Positions 19,711 to 27,632 of a stretch of 64,000 bases of DNA are shown here, piece after piece. A program made the translations under genes and the position numbers. This DNA is from Sulfitobacter sp. THAF37 (lineage in GTDB: Bacteria > Pseudomonadota > Alphaproteobacteria > Rhodobacterales > Rhodobacteraceae): positions 1,685,501-1,749,500 of the forward strand of contig NZ_CP045372.1 of the NCBI RefSeq assembly GCF_009363555.1. The letters run 5' to 3'. Position 1 is the stretch's first letter; every line of letters starts with the position of its first letter. The notes below the pieces were generated by a model. That model searched no databases and was not told the origin of the DNA. It worked only from the letters and a program-made list of their open reading frames with translations.

Positions 19711-20708
19711 AGGCTGGCTCCGACCATGCAGGCCACGTCCACCAGCCGGTGGGCATAGCCCATCTCGTTGTCGTACCAGGCATAGATTTTGACCTGCGTG
19801 CCGTTCACCACCATGGTGGAAGGCGCATCGACGATGCCGGACCGTGTGTCGTTGGTGTAGTCCGCCGACACCAGCGGCCGTTCCTCGTAGCCAAGAATAT
19901 CTTTCAGCGGCCCCTCCGCCGCCGCCGTGCGGAACAGCGCGTTGACCTCCTCCGCCGTCGTCTCGCGCGCCACTTCGAACACGCAGTCCGTCAGCGAGGA
20001 ATTCAGCAGCGGCACCCGAACCGCATGGCCGTTCAGGCGGCCCTTGAGTTCGGGGTAGATCAGCGTGATCGCCGTGGCGCTGCCCGTCGTGGTGGGGATC
20101 AGCGAATTCAGCGCGGACCGGGCGCGGCGCAGGTCCTTGGCCGGGCGATCCACGATGGTCTGCGTGTTGGTGACATCATGGATCGTGGTGATGGAGCCAT
20201 GCCGGATGCCAAGCGCCTCGTGAATCACCTTGACCACCGGGGCAAGGCAATTTGTCGTACAACTCGCCGCCGTGACGATCCTGTGGCGGTTCGGCTCATA
20301 TGTCTCATGGTTTACGCCGTAAACGATGTTGGCGGCATCCCCGTCCTTGACCGGGGCGGAGACGACAACCTTCTTCACACCGGCGTCGAAATAGGGGGCC
20401 AGTTTGCCTTCGGTCTTGAATGCGCCGGTACAGTCGATCACCACATCGACACCCTCCAGCGGCAGGGCCGACAGGTCGCGTGTCCCGGCAAAGGGCAGGC
20501 GGGTGCCGTCGATGGTGATGCTGTCCGCATCATGGGTGAAATCCGCCTGCCAGCGGCCATGCACCGTGTCGAACTCCAGCAGATGCGCGTGCATCTCCGG
20601 GTCGCCGACCGCGTCATTGATCCAGGCAATCTTTGCCCCCCGCGCCAGCAGGGGCTTCAGGGCGAGTTTTCCGATCCGGCCAAGGCCGTTGAGAGCATAG
20701 ACAGTCAT
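19707..20708 (-). CDS. ArsJ-associated glyceraldehyde-3-phosphate dehydrogenase
   Basis: 333 aa. NAD-binding [11 protein letters not shown] at the N-terminus and the catalytic Cys150 in [12 protein letters not shown]. In the ars context it uses arsenate to form 1-arseno-3-phosphoglycerate from glyceraldehyde 3-phosphate, which ArsJ then exports. It overlaps arsJ (ATGA) and the ArsR-ArsC fusion (ATGA), so it is co-translated with both. A glycolytic role alone is unlikely given this operon, though the chemistry is the same. Confidence 0.88.
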   Translation of the reverse strand: MTVYALNGLGRIGKLALKPLLARGAKIAWINDAVGDPEMHAHLLEFDTVHGRWQADFTHDADSITIDGTRLPFAGTRDLSALPLEGVDVVIDCTGAFKTEGKLAPYFDAGVKKVVVSAPVKDGDAANIVYGVNHETYEPNRHRIVTAASCTTNCLAPVVKVIHEALGIRHGSITTIHDVTNTQTIVDRPAKDLRRARSALNSLIPTTTGSATAITLIYPELKGRLNGHAVRVPLLNSSLTDCVFEVARETTAEEVNALFRTAAAEGPLKDILGYEERPLVSADYTNDTRSGIVDAPSTMVVNGTQVKIYAWYDNEMGYAHRLVDVACMVGASL

Positions 20709-21553
20709 GCGGGGTCTTCTTCCTCTTTGGTCTGGCCGACATCATCGACCGCTTTCTGCAGGGATATCCGGTCGAGCGAGGCGATCGGCAGCGCGGTAAA
20801 GCCGGTCATCCGGTTGTGCAGCGCGCCGTAGGTCTGCTGGAACGCAAGGCTCTTTTCCGCGTCCGACCCTTCCATCTTTACCGGGTCGGTCAGCCCCCAA
20901 TGGGCGCTGATCGGCTGACCCGGCCAGGGCGGGCAGTCTTCGTTCGCGGCCCGGTCGCAGACGGTAAAGACGAAGTCGAACACAGGTGCATCCGCGCCCT
21001 GGAACGCCGTGACATGCTTGGCGCGCAGAACGGACAGGTCATGCCCCTTCTGTTTGAGCACGTCCAGCGCGAAAGGGTTCAGCGCCGACCGCGGATTCGT
21101 CCCCGCCGAATAGGCAATGAAACGGTCCCCCGCCATCTTGCGCAGAATGGATTCGGCAAAGATCGACCGGGCGGAGTTCCCGGTGCAGATGAACAGCACG
21201 TTGTACCTGCGGTCGTCCATTGGTGCGGCTGCGACGGAATTGGGATTGGACAGCGGGGCGCAGATTTCCGGTCGGCCGCGGCAGCAGTCGTTCAGCAGGT
21301 AGTCGATCGTTTCCCGCGCCGCGTCCATGTGGATCGCGTAGCGCAGGGAGGTTCCCGCGCGCTCCTGCGTTACCAGCCCGGCCTGCATCAGCGCACTGAC
21401 GTAAGTCGACAGCGTGTTGGGCTTCAGCCCCAGCGCCATCGCCAGTTCCGTCGCGGGCACGCGGTCGGGATAGCGGCGCATCAGCAGCCGGAACACGGCC
21501 AGCCGCTGCGGGTGGCCAAGCGTCGAGAGGCGGGAGGGAAACAATTCTTCCAT
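20705..21553 (-). CDS. ArsR repressor fused to low-molecular-weight phosphatase-type arsenate reductase
   Basis: 282 aa with two domains. Residues ~1-95 are an ArsR winged helix ([17 protein letters not shown], then [19 protein letters not shown]). Residues ~116-265 are an LMW protein tyrosine phosphatase/ArsC domain with the P-loop CTGNSARS (Cys123-Arg129) and further cysteines in [15 protein letters not shown]. The linker holds Cys90, Cys91 and Cys98, a plausible arsenite-binding trio. So the protein probably both represses the operon and reduces arsenate. First gene of the ars operon; no Shine-Dalgarno is visible before the ATG at 21553, and an operator covers it. Confidence 0.9.
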   Translation of the reverse strand: MEELFPSRLSTLGHPQRLAVFRLLMRRYPDRVPATELAMALGLKPNTLSTYVSALMQAGLVTQERAGTSLRYAIHMDAARETIDYLLNDCCRGRPEICAPLSNPNSVAAAPMDDRRYNVLFICTGNSARSIFAESILRKMAGDRFIAYSAGTNPRSALNPFALDVLKQKGHDLSVLRAKHVTAFQGADAPVFDFVFTVCDRAANEDCPPWPGQPISAHWGLTDPVKMEGSDAEKSLAFQQTYGALHNRMTGFTALPIASLDRISLQKAVDDVGQTKEEEDPA

Positions 21554-21576
21554 AATTCATGAATATATGAATTATG
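21551..21576. promoter_or_regulatory. Palindromic ars operator overlapping the start codon
   Basis: Arms CATAATTCAT (21551-21560) and ATGAATTATG (21567-21576) are exact complements around the spacer GAATAT. The left arm contains the start codon of the ArsR-ArsC fusion (21551-21553 on the minus strand). The AT-rich dyad fits the known ArsR-type operators (TTCA...TGAA), and its position would let bound repressor block transcription start and translation initiation region alike. Confidence 0.75.
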
Positions 21577-21921
21577 GGGTGCCGCAAAGTTAAGTTTTTG
21601 TAACGGTCCCGTTGATCCCGCCAACAGATGAAGTCGCCGCCGTCGCCGCGCAGGAAAAGCTGGCCCTGCCAGGAAGCCGACGCAGACAGCGTGTCGCACC
21701 AAAACTGCCGTTCAACCAGCGCATCCCCACAGCATGCACCCCATGTGAGGTGCCCGGCCTGCGTACATCGGTGGGACGATATATCGTCGGCAAACCCTGA
21801 TCATGGTTTTGGACAGAACCACACCAACGTTGCAAAAAGAAAACAACAAGGCGAAGCCGGACAGCAGGGAAATTCTATCGTTTGATCAACGCACAGCGCG
21901 GCGGGTCCTGCGCAGACGCGC
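21577..21921. other. Intergenic region without a supported gene
   Basis: 345 bp upstream of the ars operon and downstream of the ectoine operon. Short open frames exist on both strands but none has a ribosome site plus recognisable sequence. The section nearest 21577 must contain the ars promoter; the rest shows nothing I can interpret. Confidence 0.5.
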
Positions 21922-21952
21922 AAAAGCCGCCCCCTGCTGGGGACGGCTTTTT
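21922..21952 (-). terminator. Rho-independent terminator of the ectoine operon
   Basis: AAAAGCCG and CGGCTTTT arms with an inner CCCC/GGGG stem and a short loop, about 22 bp past the ask stop. Read on the minus strand the hairpin is followed by TTTTG; on the plus strand it is followed by TTTTTC, so it could work in both directions. Confidence 0.75.
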
Positions 21953-21973
21953 CGATGGCTATCTGCCCTCGCG

Positions 21974-23407
21974 TCAGGCCGCGCGGGGTACGGCGCGCGC
22001 GTCGTCTTCGACAAAGGCGGAATGCAGCGCCTTGATTACCGGTTGGAGCATGTCGCGCTCGACGATGAACTGCACGTCGACGTTGCGCGGGCCTTGCGTC
22101 GCGCCGATGGCGGTATGTCCCGCCTCCGCGATGGCCAGCAGGCCGTTCGACAGCACCGACAGTCCGTTCAGGTCGCGCCCGATGACCGATGCCATTGCCA
22201 GCGTTCTCGTGGTGACTTCGGCTGCCGGGAAGGCTTCTGCCAGGTCCTTTTCGACCCGGCGCATCGTCTTGAGCGATGTATCCAGGTAGTGCGTGATCGT
22301 ATTGGCGTTGGACACCTTCGACACGATACGCACGTTATGGCGCTTGAGCACGTCCAGAATCGTGCTGTCGTAGCCCTTTACCCCGACCATGTCCTGTTCG
22401 AAAACTTCGAGCGTGACAATGTCGAGCCCGGTAACGATCTCGACCGCGGGCGATGTCGCCTTTTCGTCGTCGATCAGCGTGCCCGGGTCATCCGGCTCGA
22501 ACGCGTTTGTCACGCGCAGGGGGACGTTTGCCTGCCGCAATGTCTTGGCCGCCTTGGGGTGGATCGCCTCCATCCCCATGTTCGACAGCTGATCCGCGAC
22601 GTCGTAATTGGTGCGCCCGATCTTCTTGACCGCATCTTCGCCCACCAACTTCGGATCGCAGGACGACAGGTGAAACTCCTTGTGGATCAGCGCTTCGCGC
22701 GCACCGCTCAACGCGGCCAGCTTCGAAAACGTGACCTCGGAATAGCCCCTGTCGAATTCGCGCATCAGCCCTTCGGCGCACTGGGCGTATCCGGTAACGA
22801 TGGGCATCTCGGTCTGCGGGTCGATCCCGTCAAGGGCGCTGTTGATGCGCTCTTCAAGGGTGACGCCGCCGTCATCCCGCCAGCCCGACAGATCGACAAA
22901 CCGGGCGTTCACCCCGGCACGCTGAAGCAGCAGCGTGGCGACATAAGCAGAATGCGACTCGCCCAGACCGGACAGCAATTCCCGGATCTGCAGCATGTGC
23001 TCTGAAAGGCGGAAGTGGCCGTATGCGCACAGCCTTTGCAGGTCGATCAGACAGTTGCGCGCGCCGTGTATCCGCTCGGTGACGAAGGCATCGGCCAGTT
23101 CCACATCGCCGGGATGCTCCAGCACCTCCTTGTGGACCTCCTGCATCTTGCGCTCCACGTCGTTCAGCGCGTCATGCCAGCCGTGGCCGGTGTCGGAGTT
23201 CGCGAAATGCGCATAGACGCCGGGGTTGCCGGATTTCTTGTGCTCCAGCAGCAGGTCCGTGATCCCGCCAAAGGCGGAGACCACGAAGATGCGCCCATAG
23301 AGATCATCGCCCTTGCGATTGCCGATGAACAGCGTGTCGCGCAACTGGTTCACACGGGACATCGACGTCCCGCCGATTTTCTCGACTGTGTGGGTCTTCT
23401 GGGTCAT
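21974..23407 (-). CDS. ask: Aspartate kinase, ectoine-operon type (Ask_Ect)
   Basis: 477 aa from ATG 23407 (MTQKTHTVEKIGGTSMS), overlapping the ectC stop by ATGA. The kinase N-terminus carries the KIGGTSM lysine motif, and the C-terminal ~120 residues form ACT-like domains (IVTGLDIVTLEVFEQDMVGV, then GLSVLSNGLLAIAEAGHTA). It phosphorylates aspartate to supply aspartate semialdehyde for ectoine, as a dedicated isoform that escapes normal feedback in ectoine producers. It is the last gene of ectABC-ask and is followed by a terminator. Confidence 0.93.
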   Translation of the reverse strand: MTQKTHTVEKIGGTSMSRVNQLRDTLFIGNRKGDDLYGRIFVVSAFGGITDLLLEHKKSGNPGVYAHFANSDTGHGWHDALNDVERKMQEVHKEVLEHPGDVELADAFVTERIHGARNCLIDLQRLCAYGHFRLSEHMLQIRELLSGLGESHSAYVATLLLQRAGVNARFVDLSGWRDDGGVTLEERINSALDGIDPQTEMPIVTGYAQCAEGLMREFDRGYSEVTFSKLAALSGAREALIHKEFHLSSCDPKLVGEDAVKKIGRTNYDVADQLSNMGMEAIHPKAAKTLRQANVPLRVTNAFEPDDPGTLIDDEKATSPAVEIVTGLDIVTLEVFEQDMVGVKGYDSTILDVLKRHNVRIVSKVSNANTITHYLDTSLKTMRRVEKDLAEAFPAAEVTTRTLAMASVIGRDLNGLSVLSNGLLAIAEAGHTAIGATQGPRNVDVQFIVERDMLQPVIKALHSAFVEDDARAVPRAA

Positions 23408-23805
23408 GAGGGTTCTGCTACCTCCTCTGCCGGGGCATAGGATCCGTCCTCGCGGTGCACCTCGTTGCCGGTCACCGGCGGGTTGAAGCAGCACGCCATG
23501 TGCAGCTCTTCCTCGGCCCGCAGGATATGCTTGTCGTTCAGGTTCAGCGCATACATCACGCCGGGGGTGATTTCGTGCGTTTCGCCGGTGGCGACGTCGG
23601 TAATCGACCCTTTCCCCTTCATGCAGTAGACGCTCTCGAAGTGGTGCTTGTAGTGGAACGTATGTTCAGATCCGGCTTCGAGAATGGTGATGTGAAAGGA
23701 AAACCCCATGCCATCGTCGGCCAGCAGCATCCGTGTTGACGTCCACTTGGCGTCCGCCACATGACGGTCGGTTTCTTTCAGTTTGTTGAAATCGCGTACA
23801 ATCAT
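23404..23805 (-). CDS. ectC: L-ectoine synthase
   Basis: 133 aa, the usual EctC length. Cupin fold with GSEHTFHYKHHFESVYCMKG and the late LNDKHILRAEEELHMACCFN block, both hallmarks of ectoine synthases. It cyclises N-gamma-acetyldiaminobutyrate to ectoine in the cytoplasm. Only 6 bp separate it from ectB, and it overlaps ask by 4 nt. Confidence 0.96.
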   Translation of the reverse strand: MIVRDFNKLKETDRHVADAKWTSTRMLLADDGMGFSFHITILEAGSEHTFHYKHHFESVYCMKGKGSITDVATGETHEITPGVMYALNLNDKHILRAEEELHMACCFNPPVTGNEVHREDGSYAPAEEVAEPS

Positions 23806-23811
23806 GGTCTG

Positions 23812-25104
23812 TTACTCCGCAGCAATTTTGTGGCTGTCGGCGACTTCCTCGGCCGCTCTGATCAGGATGTCGAATCCTTCGCGCATCAGTTCGGGTGAAA
23901 TCGTCAGCGGTGCGAGGAACTTGATCACCTCGTCACCGGCGCCAGAGGTTTCGATCACAAGGCCCAGTTCATAGGCCCGTGCGCAGATGGCACCCGCCAA
24001 TTCACCAGAGCCCACATCGACACCCTGCATCATGCCGCGACCCTTGAGCGTCGCGCCCGGCACGCGAGCGGCCACTTCCTGCAGTGCCGTGGTCAGCATG
24101 ACCGACTTGCTCGCGATATCCTTTTCAAAAGCATCGTCGGACCAGAACTTCTCGATCGCGACGCGTGCCGTCACAAAGGCGTGGGTGTTGCCCCGGAATG
24201 TGCCGTTGTGTTCGGCGGGCTTCCAGATGTCGTGATCGGGACGGATCAGCAGCGCGGCAAAGGGCAGGCCGAAGCCGGACAGCGATTTCGCCTGTGTCAC
24301 CATGTCGGGCTTGATGCCCGAAGCTTCGAAGGAAAAGAAGCTGCCGGAGCGCCCGCAACCGGCCTGGATGTCATCGACGATCAGCAACGCGCCGTGCTTG
24401 CGGGCGATCTTTTCGACGCCCTGCATCCAAGCGTCGGAGGCTGCGTTCAGGCCGCCTTCGCCCTGGATCGGCTCAAAGATGAAGGCCGCAGGTGCGTCGA
24501 TGCCCGATGAGGGGTTCGACAGCATCGCGTCCATCAGCTCCAGCGTATCGACATTCTCGCCCAGAGAGCCTTCAAAAGGCATGTGGGTCACGTCGCCCAG
24601 CGTGCCGCTGCCGGCACCGCCACGCTTGTCGGTGTTCCCGGTGAGCGACAGCGCACCCATGGTCATCCCGTGGAACCCGTTCGTGAACGAAATCACGTTG
24701 CGGCGGCCAGTGACCTTGCGGGCCAGCTTGATCGCCGCTTCCACGGCGTTGGTGCCGGTGGGTCCGGTCATCATGATCTTGTAGTCCATGCCACGCGGCG
24801 CAAGGATGTGATCCTCATAAGCCTTGAGAAAGGCCGCCTTGGCGTCGCTGTGGAAATCCAGACCGTGGGCGATTCCGTCGTTGGTGATATGGTCCACCAG
24901 CGCAGATTTCATGTCCGGATCGTTGTGACCGTAGTTAAGCGAAGAACAGCCCGCCAGAAAGTCGATGTAACGGGTACCGGTCTGGTCGAACATCTCGGCG
25001 CCCTGCGCCTTGACGAACATGTTGTCCATGCCGCGGCAGTAGGAACGTGCCTCGCTCTCGCGGCGGGTGAAGATCGTGGTGTCTTGTGTCATGTCTTTGG
25101 GCAT
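23812..25104 (-). CDS. ectB: Diaminobutyrate--2-oxoglutarate transaminase
   Basis: 430 aa class III PLP aminotransferase. The cofactor lysine is in VTQAKSLSGFGLPFA, with the preceding Asp in LLIVDDIQAGCGRSG. It converts aspartate semialdehyde to L-2,4-diaminobutyrate using glutamate. The start is at 25104 (MPKDMTQDTT) with an in-frame ATG four codons later as alternative. It lies 52 bp downstream of ectA in the ectoine operon. Confidence 0.95.
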   Translation of the reverse strand: MPKDMTQDTTIFTRRESEARSYCRGMDNMFVKAQGAEMFDQTGTRYIDFLAGCSSLNYGHNDPDMKSALVDHITNDGIAHGLDFHSDAKAAFLKAYEDHILAPRGMDYKIMMTGPTGTNAVEAAIKLARKVTGRRNVISFTNGFHGMTMGALSLTGNTDKRGGAGSGTLGDVTHMPFEGSLGENVDTLELMDAMLSNPSSGIDAPAAFIFEPIQGEGGLNAASDAWMQGVEKIARKHGALLIVDDIQAGCGRSGSFFSFEASGIKPDMVTQAKSLSGFGLPFAALLIRPDHDIWKPAEHNGTFRGNTHAFVTARVAIEKFWSDDAFEKDIASKSVMLTTALQEVAARVPGATLKGRGMMQGVDVGSGELAGAICARAYELGLVIETSGAGDEVIKFLAPLTISPELMREGFDILIRAAEEVADSHKIAAE

Positions 25105-25156
25105 AGGATATCCTTTCCCTTTTTCAGGTTGGGGAGTCTCGTGAATGTGCGGGGGA

Positions 25157-25708
25157 TCAGGCGGCGCGTTTCAGCGCGGCCGGATCGGGCAGGCTGATCG
25201 TCACCAGATGCTCGGTGGCCTGAGCACCGCCAAAGTGCGTGTCGCGTTCGAAATGCGGCGCATCTTCCAGCGTGCCGCCGATCTGACGGGCAAAGCTGCG
25301 GAACAGCCCCCAGGACGCGGCATTGTCCTTGGTGATGGTTGTCTTCAACTCGGTCGCCTCTGCGGTTTCGTCGCGGTTGATCAGTTCGTTCAGCATCTTC
25401 TTGCCAAGACCGAGGCCGCGCGCCTTGGGGCTGACAGCCACCTGCCAGACAAAGAAGGCATCCTCGTTCGGGATCATGTGGCCGGAAATCCAGCCCAGAA
25501 TCTCGCTATCGACCTCTGCAACCACACAGGTATCGCGGAAATGGTCGGCCTGAATCACGTTGGCATAGATCGAATTTTCGTCCAGCGGCTTGCAGTCGCG
25601 CACCAGCTCCCAGATGGCCGCGCCATCGTCGGGCTCAGGCTTGCGCAGTTCCACTGCGATGTCTTTGCGTGTTTCCGTGCCGTTCAGCATTTTTTGGTCC
25701 CTCATCAT
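25157..25708 (-). CDS. ectA: L-2,4-diaminobutyrate acetyltransferase
   Basis: 183 aa GNAT enzyme with the acetyl-CoA loop SPKARGLGLGKKML and the family opening LRKPEPDDGAAIWELVRDC. It acetylates diaminobutyrate on the gamma-amino group. First gene of ectABC-ask. Two adjacent ATGs (25708 and 25705) are possible starts. The divergent ectR lies 213 bp away, so the promoter region is shared. Confidence 0.95.
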   Translation of the reverse strand: MMRDQKMLNGTETRKDIAVELRKPEPDDGAAIWELVRDCKPLDENSIYANVIQADHFRDTCVVAEVDSEILGWISGHMIPNEDAFFVWQVAVSPKARGLGLGKKMLNELINRDETAEATELKTTITKDNAASWGLFRSFARQIGGTLEDAPHFERDTHFGGAQATEHLVTISLPDPAALKRAA

Positions 25709-25718
25709 TCGTTCGGCT

Positions 25719-25730
25719 AACTAAGTAGTT
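25719..25730. promoter_or_regulatory. Candidate EctR operator AACTA-AG-TAGTT
   Basis: A perfect 5-bp inverted repeat with a 2-bp spacer, 11 bp before the ectA start. MarR-family EctR proteins are known to bind short dyads at the ectA promoter, so this is a candidate. It is short and could be chance. Confidence 0.35.
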
Positions 25731-25921
25731 CGAGTCGGGCGTTGCTTCAACAGTTAAAGGAAAATACTTCAAATGCCGCTATGAGCGCGTATGAGATGCC
25801 TTTGCCAGCCTTGAATTCCTTCGTTTTTCTAATGATAAATGTGTCTTTGACGCAACAATTCTCCAAGACTCAAGGAATTTTCAGGTTTGATGGAACCATA
25901 TTTCTCGTGCAAGACTGCCGC

Positions 25922-26428
25922 ATGACGCAAAACCTTCATAATCGGATCGACGAAAGCCTGATCGCATTACGCCGGATTCTGCGCGCGACAGAGCTTTATG
26001 GCCGCGACCTTGCGCAGGCTGCGGGCGTGACCCCGGCGCAGCTGCGGGTCTTGCAGATCGTCGAGGAAAAGGTCGATCCGACGCCCAAGGCGCTGGCGAC
26101 GCAGATGGGGGTCAGTCAGGCCACCGTGACCTCGCTGGTGGACAAACTGGTGGCGCGCGGCATGGCGCAGCGACACGCTTCGGAACGCGACCGCCGCCAA
26201 AGCAATATCGTGCTGACCGAAAGGGGCCGCCGGACGCTGGAAGAAGCGCCCGATGCATTGCAGCAGCGGTACGCGCGCAAGTTCGCGGAACTGGCCGACT
26301 GGGAACAGGCGCAGCTTGTGGCTTCGCTTGAGCGGGTCGCCGACATGTTCGACGCAAGGGGGCTCGACGCATCGCCGGTTCTGGCGACGGGGGCGTTGCA
26401 GGGTGAACGCAAGGGCGGGCCGGAGTAG
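25922..26428 (+). CDS. ectR: MarR-family regulator of the ectoine operon
   Basis: 168 aa from ATG 25922 (MTQNLHNRIDESLIALRRIL); the frame is open further upstream but only through the promoter region. Winged helix of MarR type: QAAGVTPAQLRVLQIVEEK, the recognition helix in MGVSQATVTSLVDKLVARGM and the wing SERDRRQSNIVLTERG. Its divergent position next to ectA is the usual place of EctR, which represses ect genes until osmotic stress. The name rests on family plus position. Confidence 0.85.
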   Translation: MTQNLHNRIDESLIALRRILRATELYGRDLAQAAGVTPAQLRVLQIVEEKVDPTPKALATQMGVSQATVTSLVDKLVARGMAQRHASERDRRQSNIVLTERGRRTLEEAPDALQQRYARKFAELADWEQAQLVASLERVADMFDARGLDASPVLATGALQGERKGGPE

Positions 26429-26555
26429 GCCGGGGTTTCCACCGCTGGCCAGGATTCACAAATGCCGGTATCAGAAGTGACATGAGTTGCCGCGGCCGTC
26501 CCTCCGAAGCGGCCTTCGACCCCTTTCGCGCGCGCCAACCTGAAGGAGCTTCTCG

Positions 26556-26996
26556 ATGTTGCCAGTTACCCCGACCGACTTCACCCCATGGGCCGCGCTG
26601 GGCGGGGGCGTCCTGATCGGCCTGTCCGCCGTTATGGTCATGGCACTTTTCGGGCGGATCGCCGGGATCGTCGGCATCACCACGGGGGCCGCTGCGGCGG
26701 CGGACAAGGGGTGGCGCATCGCCTTTATCGCGGGACTGCTGGCAGCGCCACTGCTGTGGCTGCTGATCGGCGGCGCGTTTCCCGCCCAGACGGTCAGTGC
26801 GAACCTGCCGGGCATGGCCGCCGCGGGGCTGCTGGTGGGCGCGGGAACGGCGCTGGGATCGGGCTGCACGTCGGGGCACGGTGTTTGCGGGCTGGCACGG
26901 TTGTCGGGACGGTCCCTTGCCGCGGTCCTGACCTTCATGGCGTTCGCCGCTCTGACGGTCTTTGTCCTGCGTCACGTGATCGGGGGTGCGGCATGA
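26556..26996 (+). CDS. YeeE/YedE family membrane protein, first half
   Basis: 146 aa, about four membrane segments, preceded by a strong AAGGAG ribosome site. The conserved Cys loop GSGCTSGHGVCGLARLSGRS is the signature of YeeE/YedE (TsuA-like) channels for thiosulfate or related sulfur species. It is one half of a split transporter, overlapping its partner by ATGA. Such pairs usually lie near sulfur-oxidation or persulfide genes; none is present here. Confidence 0.87.
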   Translation: MLPVTPTDFTPWAALGGGVLIGLSAVMVMALFGRIAGIVGITTGAAAAADKGWRIAFIAGLLAAPLLWLLIGGAFPAQTVSANLPGMAAAGLLVGAGTALGSGCTSGHGVCGLARLSGRSLAAVLTFMAFAALTVFVLRHVIGGAA

Positions 26997-27415
26997 TACG
27001 GCAGGTCCTCGGCTTTGTCGCCGGTCTGGTCTTTGGTACAGGGCTATTGCTGTCGGGCATGGCGGACCCGGCCAAGGTGCTCAACTTTCTTGACGTGTTC
27101 GGATCCTGGGATCCCAGCCTCGCCTTCGTGATGGGAGGCGCGTCGGTGACAGCCTTTGTCGGCTACCGGCTGGCGTGGCGGCAGGCCTCTCCGGTCCTGA
27201 TGGCGGATTTCGACCTGCCCGCGATCAACAGCATCGACGCGCCGCTGCTGACCGGGGCCGCGCTCTTCGGGGTCGGCTGGGGCATCGGCGGCTTTTGCCC
27301 CGGGCCGGCATGGACCGCGCTGCCCATGGCGGCACCGGGGACATTGATCATTGTGCCCGCGATGCTGATCGGCATCCTTGCGGGCCACCGCCTGAAACGC
27401 GGCCTGCGCGCCTGA
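26993..27415 (+). CDS. YeeE/YedE family membrane protein, second half (DUF6691-like)
   Basis: 140 aa with about four membrane segments; start ATG 26993 overlaps the stop of the first half. It contains LLLSGMADPAKVLNFLDVFG, a very constant segment of the family, and the Cys in GIGGFCPGPAW. It works with the first half as an importer or channel for a reduced sulfur compound, inferred from family. Confidence 0.87.
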   Translation: MIRQVLGFVAGLVFGTGLLLSGMADPAKVLNFLDVFGSWDPSLAFVMGGASVTAFVGYRLAWRQASPVLMADFDLPAINSIDAPLLTGAALFGVGWGIGGFCPGPAWTALPMAAPGTLIIVPAMLIGILAGHRLKRGLRA

Positions 27416-27446
27416 CCGACCATTGCCCGTTACCGGGACGATCTGC

Positions 27447-27470
27447 CCGCCGCCTCTGGCAAGGCGGCGG
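27447..27470 (+). terminator. Stem-loop downstream of the YeeE/YedE pair
   Basis: Perfect 9-bp inverted repeat CCGCCGCCT-N6-AGGCGGCGG, 32 bp after the stop. No T-run follows; it may end transcription or protect the mRNA. Confidence 0.4.
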
Positions 27471-27548
27471 CAGTCTGGCGGAAAATCGCCCGCGGCCTGG
27501 TGGCTGTCTGCCATGAAACCTGCGCGCAGCCCCAGAAAGCCGTCTACA

Positions 27549-27567
27549 TTTCAGTAAATTTCTGAAA
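27549..27567. promoter_or_regulatory. Candidate activator site TTTCAG-N7-CTGAAA
   Basis: Perfect 6-bp inverted repeat with spacer TAAATTT, 65 bp before the TAXI binding-protein start. It is the only clear dyad upstream of the operon that ends with the DctB/DctD-like pair, so it may be the site of that regulator. No sigma-54 GG-N10-GC promoter was found nearby. Confidence 0.4.
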
Positions 27568-27632
27568 GCCTCTTGCTGTCGCGGGAGGAACGCGAGACCA
27601 TCGGAATACGACAGATATATTGGGAGGATAGA

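Noticed and set aside
19707..20708. Housekeeping glycolytic GAPDH
   Set aside because: The enzyme family is right, but the ATGA coupling to both an ArsR-ArsC fusion and ArsJ makes an arsenate role far more likely than central glycolysis.
21590..21885. Small open frames on both strands between the ars and ectoine operons
   Set aside because: No ribosome site, no recognisable sequence and mutual overlap; treated as non-coding.
27416..27632. Sigma-54 promoter upstream of the TAXI-TRAP operon
   Set aside because: I looked for GG-N10-GC spacing in a TGGCAC/TTGC setting and found none with correct spacing.
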